A stretch of DNA of 18,281 bases from the NCBI GenBank assembly GCA_005883365.1, contig VAXA01000111.1, positions 1-18,281 of the forward strand, read 5' to 3'. The position numbers were made by a program, and so were the translations under genes. Positions 14,258 to 18,281 of this stretch are shown here, piece after piece. Under the pieces are notes generated by a model, which saw only the letters and a list, made by a program, of their open reading frames with translations, searched no databases and was not told the DNA's origin. The DNA is from Actinomycetota bacterium (GTDB taxonomy: Bacteria; Actinomycetota; Thermoleophilia; Gaiellales; Gaiellaceae). Position 1 is the stretch's first letter. Each line of letters starts with the position of its first letter.

Positions 14258-14791
14258 TCAGCCTCCTAGAGCGACAGATTCCAAGACTTCGTACCGCGCC
14301 CCGGCAGGGTGCAGTCGTGATAGGTAAGCAGCCGCGTCGGACGGAACAAACGTTCCCGTCGCGGGCAGCTCCGGCCGCAACCTGGGACGCTCGCGCCAGC
14401 GCGCGACCGTGAGATGCGGGAGCCAGGGCCGACCCTCGCGGCGGTAGACGCCGAGCTTCTCCAGCCGCTCGTGGAGGTCGCTGGCGAGCTGAGCTGCGCT
14501 GCCCTGCTCGTCCTCGAGCACGAGCATGCCGACGCTGCGCGTCTCGCGGTAGCGAGCGGGCGTGAGCCGGATCTCGGCCGCGCCCGCGGCAGTGTCGCGC
14601 AGCGAGTCGACGATCGCCTCGAGCTCTCCGGCCGGGCGGTGGCCGAGGAAGGCGAGCGTGACGTGCAGGTGCTCGCGCCGCACGAGACGGACGCCCGGCA
14701 GCTGCTTGCGCTGCCAGTGCTCGATTTCGTCGAGCACGTCGTCAGGCAGGCGTAGCGCGAGGAAGAGCCGGAGCCGTTCATCGCCGCTCAC
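14258..14791 (-). CDS. thpR: RNA 2',3'-cyclic phosphodiesterase (2'-5' RNA ligase family)
   Basis: Two-histidine phosphoesterase that opens RNA 2',3'-cyclic phosphates, with weak reverse 2'-5' ligation of tRNA halves in vitro. The 177 residues have both HxT motifs, HVT (43-45) in EHLHVTLAFLG and HLT (126-128) in WLPHLTVARWR, in the two symmetric lobes. The GTG start at 14791 overlaps the cinA stop in GTGA (14788-14791). Much longer readings of this frame run antisense-frame through cinA and are not real. The 3' end carries the recA SOS-type box and Shine-Dalgarno. cinA-thpR-recA is a recurrent order in some bacteria, and thpR may be co-expressed with repair genes. Confidence 0.93.
   Translation of the reverse strand: MSGDERLRLFLALRLPDDVLDEIEHWQRKQLPGVRLVRREHLHVTLAFLGHRPAGELEAIVDSLRDTAAGAAEIRLTPARYRETRSVGMLVLEDEQGSAAQLASDLHERLEKLGVYRREGRPWLPHLTVARWRERPRLRPELPATGTFVPSDAAAYLSRLHPAGARYEVLESVALGG
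14262..14267 (-). promoter_or_regulatory. Strong Shine-Dalgarno of recA inside the thpR 3' end
   Basis: The minus strand reads AGGAGG, then 7 nt to the recA GTG. The same bases encode the final Leu-Gly-Gly of thpR, whose stop lies 3 nt before recA. Confidence 0.75.
14343..14356 (-). promoter_or_regulatory. LexA/SOS-type box (GGAACAAACGTTCC) upstream of recA, inside thpR
   Basis: GAAC-AAAC-GTTC is the GAAC-N4-GTTC core of LexA boxes in Gram-positive bacteria (CGAACRNRYGTTCG), and AAAC fits RNRY. The outer G/C pair extends the dyad to 14 nt. It lies 89 nt before the recA start codon, inside thpR codons 146-150. From there thpR uses several AT-ending codons (TTT, GTT, GCT, GCT, CTA, TCA, CGA), unlike the rest of the gene, which suggests overlapping promoter constraint. 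TTGTTC at the box edge with TACCTA 17 nt further is a possible but weak promoter. Confidence 0.62.
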
Positions 14792-16083
14792 GCTAGCCGT
14801 GGACGTTGTACGGCTTCGTCGTGACTTCCGAGCAGGAGCGCACGCAGGAGGTGCAAGGCCGTGACGGTCGCACGCATGCGTATCTGCTCGCGCTCGCCGG
14901 GCAGGTCGAGGACGCGCCGCAGCGAACCGTCCGGCCCGGCGACGTGGAGATAGACGAGCCCGACGGGCTTCTCGGGCGTCCCGCCGCCGGGACCGGCGAT
15001 CCCTGTCACGGCGACGGCCACGTCCGCGCCAAGCCGCTCCCGCGCGCCCTCCGCCATCGCGGCAGCCGCCTCGGCCGACACCGCGCCGTGCTCCGCGAGC
15101 AGCTCGTCCGGCACGCCGAGCTCGGTTCGTTTCACGTCGTCCGCATAGGCCACGATGCCGCCGAGGAAGCTCGCGCTCGAGCCGGGCACGTCGGTGAGCC
15201 GTGCCGCGACCATGCCCCCGGTGCAGGACTCGGCGGTCGCGAGCCGCAGGCCGCGTGCAGCGGCGAGCGAGAGCACGAGCTCCTCGACGCGTCGCTCGTC
15301 GCGCGCGAAGAGCCATTGCTCGAGACGCTCCGCGAGCGCCAGGTCGAGCGCCTCGGCCCGCGCCTCCGCCCCCGGCTCGACCATGAGGTCCACATGGATC
15401 TCGAACTCGCGCGCGCAGATGGTCGCCTCGACTCCCTCCCCGTCCCCGCCAGCCCCCTCGAGCGCGCGCGCTACGGCGGACTCGCTGACGCCGAACAGCC
15501 GCAGCACGCGCCGCCCGGGCGGACGCGTCCCGTCCAGCAGCTCTCGCATGGGCTCGCTCGCGACCGCGTTCGGCCACAATCGCCGCAGCTCCCCGGGCGG
15601 CCCGGGCAGCACGACCACGACGCAGCCCGTCGGCGCGCGGAAGACGAGACCCGGCGCAGTACCGGCGAGGCCGATCGAGACGGCGGAAACGGGTCGCCTC
15701 GCCTGCTTGGTCACGCCGGGCGCGAAGTCTGCGTATGGCCTTCGCAGGCGCTCCGCGACCGCGCGCGAGATCGACTCGATCTCGCGCTCGAGCGCCTCGT
15801 CCACGACCAGCTCCATCCCCGCCGCGCGTGCGAGCAGCTCGACCGTGCGGTCGTCGTGGGTTGGCCCGAGGCCGCCTGAGACGAGGCACGCATCCGCCTT
15901 TAGCGCTTCGCGCAGCGCTGCCTCGAGCTCGGCGGGCGCATCCCCCACGATCGTGATGCGGGCCGGCTCCAACCCGTATCTGAGCGCCTCGCCGGCGAGG
16001 AACGGGCCGTTCCGGTCGGTGCGCTCGCCGCGGACGAGCTCGCTGCCGGTGACGACGACGACCGCCCGCGGCCGCCGCGTCAC
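14788..16083 (-). CDS. cinA: CinA: nicotinamide-nucleotide amidohydrolase with N-terminal MoCF-like domain
   Basis: The 431 residues have the two-domain CinA form. The N-terminal MoCF/COG1058 domain shows VVVVTGSELVRGERTDRNG and CLVSGGLGPTHDDRTVE (67-79 region) and would cleave ADP-ribose-type pyrophosphates. The C-terminal PncC domain shows TAESCTGGMVAARLTDVPG (283-301) and AVTGIAGPGGGTPEKPVG (358-375) and deamidates NMN to NaMN in the pyridine-nucleotide cycle. The GTG start overlaps the rodZ-like stop in GTGA. CinA is classically linked to recA in operons. The NAD salvage role also connects it with nrtR and nadB at the head of this block. Confidence 0.95.
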   Translation of the reverse strand: MTRRPRAVVVVTGSELVRGERTDRNGPFLAGEALRYGLEPARITIVGDAPAELEAALREALKADACLVSGGLGPTHDDRTVELLARAAGMELVVDEALEREIESISRAVAERLRRPYADFAPGVTKQARRPVSAVSIGLAGTAPGLVFRAPTGCVVVVLPGPPGELRRLWPNAVASEPMRELLDGTRPPGRRVLRLFGVSESAVARALEGAGGDGEGVEATICAREFEIHVDLMVEPGAEARAEALDLALAERLEQWLFARDERRVEELVLSLAAARGLRLATAESCTGGMVAARLTDVPGSSASFLGGIVAYADDVKRTELGVPDELLAEHGAVSAEAAAAMAEGARERLGADVAVAVTGIAGPGGGTPEKPVGLVYLHVAGPDGSLRRVLDLPGEREQIRMRATVTALHLLRALLLGSHDEAVQRPRLA

Positions 16084-16781
16084 CCTCTGAGACGTGTCGT
16101 CCGTTGCGGTGTGACGAGGACGCGGAGGTTGTGCACGGCCGGCAGTGCCACCGCCCGGCCGTCGAGCGTGATGTGCAGGCCCTCAGGCCTGCGCACGAGG
16201 AGGTAGAAGCGGCTGCCGGCGAGCTTGTCGACCTCCCCCGCTCCCACTGTCCCCTGCAGGTCGACCTTGCCCAACGCCCGGTTGCGGCGCACCTCGACGT
16301 ACGTGCCACGGCCGACGCCACGCAGCACGAGCTGACGGGCCGACGCCGACTGCTGTTGCTGGTGTTTCTGCGGCCCGAGCACCGGCGCCTGCGGCGAGGA
16401 GCCTCCATAGCGCCAAGCGGCGAAGACGAGCGCGGTCACGGCGACGATGCCGACGAGCACGAGGAGGACGGCCATCCGCGAGACAGGACGCTCCCGCCTC
16501 CGGATCCGATGCCGCTCGCGCGGCTGGGGGAGCTCGTCGCGCCAGCTCGTGATGAAGCGCGAGGCGTATTCGTCGACGTACACGTCGCCGTCCAGCCCGA
16601 GGTAGTCGGCGTACGTCCTGAGAAAGCCGCGGATGTAGGCGTCGCCCGGGATGGACGTGAAGTCGTCTTCCTCGAGCGCCCGGATGTACTTCGCGCGGAT
16701 CTTCGTCGCGAGCTCGATCTCGGGATAGCCGAGCCCCTGCCGCTCGCGGGCCTCACGCAGACTGTTCCCGATCTCGAACAC
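16080..16781 (-). CDS. RodZ-like helix-turn-helix membrane protein
   Basis: The 233 residues have a cytoplasmic HTH_25 domain (about 1-75; FEIGNSLREARERQGLGYPE, IPGDAYIRGFLRTYADYLGL), a basic linker, one membrane helix (about 103-123, MAVLLVLVGIVAVTALVFAAW), a Gln-rich stretch, then an extracytoplasmic DUF4115-type domain (about 150-215). RodZ links MreB filaments to the cell-wall machinery in rod-shaped cells; many actinobacterial homologues are uncharacterised and mreB is not visible here. The start is GTG 16781, 17 nt after the membrane-protein stop. No Shine-Dalgarno is clear. The stop overlaps cinA. Confidence 0.85.
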   Translation of the reverse strand: MFEIGNSLREARERQGLGYPEIELATKIRAKYIRALEEDDFTSIPGDAYIRGFLRTYADYLGLDGDVYVDEYASRFITSWRDELPQPRERHRIRRRERPVSRMAVLLVLVGIVAVTALVFAAWRYGGSSPQAPVLGPQKHQQQQSASARQLVLRGVGRGTYVEVRRNRALGKVDLQGTVGAGEVDKLAGSRFYLLVRRPEGLHITLDGRAVALPAVHNLRVLVTPQRTTRLRG

Positions 16782-16798
16782 GAGCGGAGTGTGACGAC

Positions 16799-17161
16799 TC
16801 AGTGCTCGAGCCGCAAGAGCAGTTCGTAGAGCCCGACGGCGATCGAGGCGGAGAGCGTGAAGCAGATGCCGGCCACGGCGAGGATGCGGCCGAGCCGGAT
16901 CCACAGCGAACCTCCGGCCCGCTCGAGCGTCCGCGCGATCGCGCCGTGCGCGCCGCGGGCAAAGAGCAGCGACGCCGTCGCCGCGAGGGCGGCGACCGGA
17001 ATCGCCCAGACGGCGTCGAGGAGGGCCGCACCCGGGATCTTCCGCGTCAGCTCGATCGCGGCAGGGATGACGCACGCTGCCACGAGGCCGAAGAGGAAAG
17101 CCAGCCAGGCTCGATGGTTCGTGCGGCGCGGCTGGAAGAGGGTCTGGGTGCGGACGGCCAA
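16799..17161 (-). CDS. Small three-helix membrane protein, unknown function
   Basis: I do not recognise a family. The 120 residues have three predicted membrane helices: about 19-37 (WLAFLFGLVAACVIPAAI), 48-67 (LDAVWAIPVAALAATASLLF) and 89-115 (ending GICFTLSASIAVGLYELLL), with a basic N-terminus (PRRTNHR) and loop (ARTLERAGG). The only start in frame is TTG at 17161, 1 nt after the nrtR stop. There is no Shine-Dalgarno, but TACAAT lies 11 nt upstream. It is followed closely by the RodZ-like gene, so a cell-envelope role is a guess from context. Confidence 0.75.
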   Translation of the reverse strand: MAVRTQTLFQPRRTNHRAWLAFLFGLVAACVIPAAIELTRKIPGAALLDAVWAIPVAALAATASLLFARGAHGAIARTLERAGGSLWIRLGRILAVAGICFTLSASIAVGLYELLLRLEH

Positions 17162-17162
17162 A

Positions 17163-17861
17163 CTAGGGGATCATTGTAGGCGGGCGGAGGACGGCAAACT
17201 GGTCGGTGATCTCCAGGCGGCAGCTGTGGAAACGGTAGATCGTTGCCGGCCGTCCGCCGCCGCTACCGTAGCGGCGACGCTCGCCGGTGTCCTCGAGTAA
17301 CCGGCGCCGCAGGAGGACGCGCTGGAGGTTCGTTGCGCTGACCGGATGGCCCAGCGCGGCAGCGTAGAGGTCGCGTAGCTCGGCCAGCGTGAAGCTCGGA
17401 GGCGCGAGCGCGAAGCCGAGATTCGTGTACGAGAGCTTCGCGCGCAGCCGTTCGCGTGCGCTGAGGAGGATCTCCTCGTGGTCGTACGCGAGCTCTGGGA
17501 GCTCGTCGATCGGATGCCAGCGCGTGTCCTCGGGCACCTTGGGATCGAGACCGCTCGGGACGAGCCCGAGATACGCCGTCGCCAGCTCGCGCCGCTTCGG
17601 GTTGCGCTGCGGGTCGCTCCGCGTCTCGAGCTGCTCGAGGTGCGAGACCTCCCGCACGTCGACCTTCTCCGCGAGGAGCCGGCGCATCGATTCCTCAAGC
17701 GTCTCGTCCGCCGCGAGCGCCCCGCCCGGCAGCGCCCAAGAGCCCGCGAACGGCTCGCGCGCCCTCTGCCAGAGCAGCGCCTGCAGCTGTCCCCCCCGCA
17801 CCTGGAGAACCGCCGCCAGCACCGCGTGCGCCGAAGTTTTAGCCTGAGAGTCGTCAACCAT
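17163..17861 (-). CDS. nrtR: NrtR-type transcriptional regulator (Nudix domain plus winged helix)
   Basis: The 232 residues combine a Nudix-like domain (about 12-140) with a C-terminal winged-helix domain (about 155-212, including SATNLQRVLLRRRLLE and RYGSGGGRPATIYRF). This is the NrtR layout: these proteins repress NAD biosynthesis or salvage genes, and ADP-ribose relieves the repression. The Nudix box (46-69, GGALAADETLEESMRRLLAE then KVDV) has Leu and Lys at two positions normally Glu, so hydrolase activity is probably lost, as in many NrtR proteins. The ATG lies 27 nt from divergent nadB, an expected NrtR target. No Shine-Dalgarno is seen. Confidence 0.86.
   Translation of the reverse strand: MVDDSQAKTSAHAVLAAVLQVRGGQLQALLWQRAREPFAGSWALPGGALAADETLEESMRRLLAEKVDVREVSHLEQLETRSDPQRNPKRRELATAYLGLVPSGLDPKVPEDTRWHPIDELPELAYDHEEILLSARERLRAKLSYTNLGFALAPPSFTLAELRDLYAAALGHPVSATNLQRVLLRRRLLEDTGERRRYGSGGGRPATIYRFHSCRLEITDQFAVLRPPTMIP
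17173..17178 (-). promoter_or_regulatory. Candidate -10 element (TACAAT) for the membrane protein-rodZ-cinA block
   Basis: The minus strand reads TACAAT, five of six matches to TATAAT, inside the last codons of nrtR and 11 nt before the TTG at 17161. Transcription would begin a few nt upstream of the start codon, which fits the missing Shine-Dalgarno. No good -35 at normal spacing is visible. Confidence 0.35.
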
Positions 17862-17888
17862 GTAAACTCGGTCTCGAGGTTATCGATT
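17849..17888. promoter_or_regulatory. nrtR-nadB divergent control region with candidate operator
   Basis: AGTNNNCANNNNTGNNNACT (17849-17868) is an imperfect dyad covering the nrtR start codon and a TAAACT -10 candidate for nadB (17863-17868). GAGG (17876-17879) sits 9 nt before the nadB GTG. I cannot match the dyad confidently to a known NrtR consensus; the operator call is inferred from position. Confidence 0.3.
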
Positions 17889-18281
17889 GTGAGGCAAAAA
17901 CGCCAGGGATGCGACGTTCTCGTCGTCGGAGCCGGGGTCGCCGGCCTCTCCGCTGCCCTCGCAGCGGCCGACTCCGGCGCCTCGGTGCTCGTGCTCGCGA
18001 AGGCCTCGCACCGAAGCTCCAACAGCTATGCCGCCCAGGGAGGCATCGCCGCGGCCATCGGTGCTGACGACGATCCCGCGCTCCACGCGGCCGACACGCT
18101 CGACGCGGGCCGCGGCCTCTGCCGGCCGAGCGCGGTCCGGCTGCTGACAGCGGACGCTCCCAGGCGGATCGAAGAGCTGCGCCGGCTCGGTGTGCGGTTC
18201 GACGAAGAACTTGGCCGAGAAGGCGGCCATGCGCGCGCCCGCGTCGTGCATGCGGGCGGTGCGGACACGGGACGTCATGTC
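17889..18281 (+). CDS. nadB: L-aspartate oxidase (3'-truncated by window edge)
   Basis: Oxidises L-aspartate to iminoaspartate with FAD, the first step of de novo NAD synthesis; NadA then makes quinolinate. The frame from GTG 17889 is open to the last base, giving 131 residues of an expected 500 or more. It shows the N-terminal FAD-binding GAGVAG (14-19) in DVLVVGAGVAGLSAALAAA, the acidic-strand region SVLVLAK, and SYAAQGGIAAAIGADDDP followed by HAADTLDAGRGLC, strongly characteristic of NadB within the succinate dehydrogenase/fumarate reductase flavoprotein family. It is divergent from nrtR; nadA and nadC probably lie beyond the edge. Confidence 0.92.
   Translation, partial: MRQKRQGCDVLVVGAGVAGLSAALAAADSGASVLVLAKASHRSSNSYAAQGGIAAAIGADDDPALHAADTLDAGRGLCRPSAVRLLTADAPRRIEELRRLGVRFDEELGREGGHARARVVHAGGADTGRHV

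Noticed and set aside
14792..16408. Minus-strand extension of the thpR frame to 716 aa
   Set aside because: Arg/Ala-rich translation without domains, a shadow of cinA and rodZ. ThpR is complete from 14791.
1..18281. CRISPR arrays, insertion sequences, tRNA genes
   Set aside because: No regularly spaced repeats, transposase motifs or tRNA cloverleaf signals were seen anywhere in the window.

Overview
The window is GC-rich and almost fully coding. GTG is the commonest start codon and same-strand genes usually overlap by a few bases. The gene set (GatD, full DAP/lysine pathway genes, cinA-recA-recX, miaB-miaA-dapF, hflX) points to an actinobacterium. RNase Y next to recX, a RodZ-like protein, ThpR beside recA and an E. 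coli-type DapD suggest a deep-branching class such as Thermoleophilia. That placement is inference from gene content, not from a marker-gene comparison.

Layout. 2-532 (+): 3' part of gatD (lipid II amidation). 3945-529 (-): hflX, dut, a NUDIX hydrolase and a short OLD-family ATPase/TOPRIM protein, chained by 1-4 nt overlaps. 3970-6823 (+): dapE-dapC-dapD, an overlapping lysine/diaminopimelate operon divergent from hflX across a 24-nt gap (12 nt if the upstream dapE ATG is used). 6824-7146: a convergent gap holding a candidate 60-codon Cys-rich membrane peptide and terminator-like hairpins. 17861-7147 (-): a long co-directional block nrtR, small membrane protein, rodZ-like, cinA, thpR, recA, recX, (245-nt structured gap), rny, miaB (broken), a HCxxGKDRTG phosphatase, miaA, dapF. 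17889-18281 (+): 5' part of nadB, divergent from nrtR.

How it fits together. DapD, DapC and DapE make LL-DAP, and DapF should convert it to meso-DAP for peptidoglycan and lysine. GatD modifies the same peptidoglycan precursor. The recA block combines DNA repair (recA, recX), RNA processing (rny, thpR) and tRNA A37 modification (miaA, miaB). NrtR beside nadB looks like a local NAD-biosynthesis circuit.

Most notable observations: (1) a GAAC-N4-GTTC LexA/SOS-type box inside the 3' end of thpR, 89 nt upstream of recA, in a run of unusually AT-ending codons; (2) DapF has serine at both catalytic cysteine positions and a short N-terminal lobe, and its only plausible start is a CTG with a strong Shine-Dalgarno inside miaA; (3) miaB is frameshifted, lacks roughly 25-30 residues and has lost the first radical-SAM cysteine; (4) a possible leaderless Cys-rich small protein; (5) three perfect GC hairpins in the rny leader; (6) a nadB fragment running off the window edge beside an NrtR with a degenerate Nudix box.
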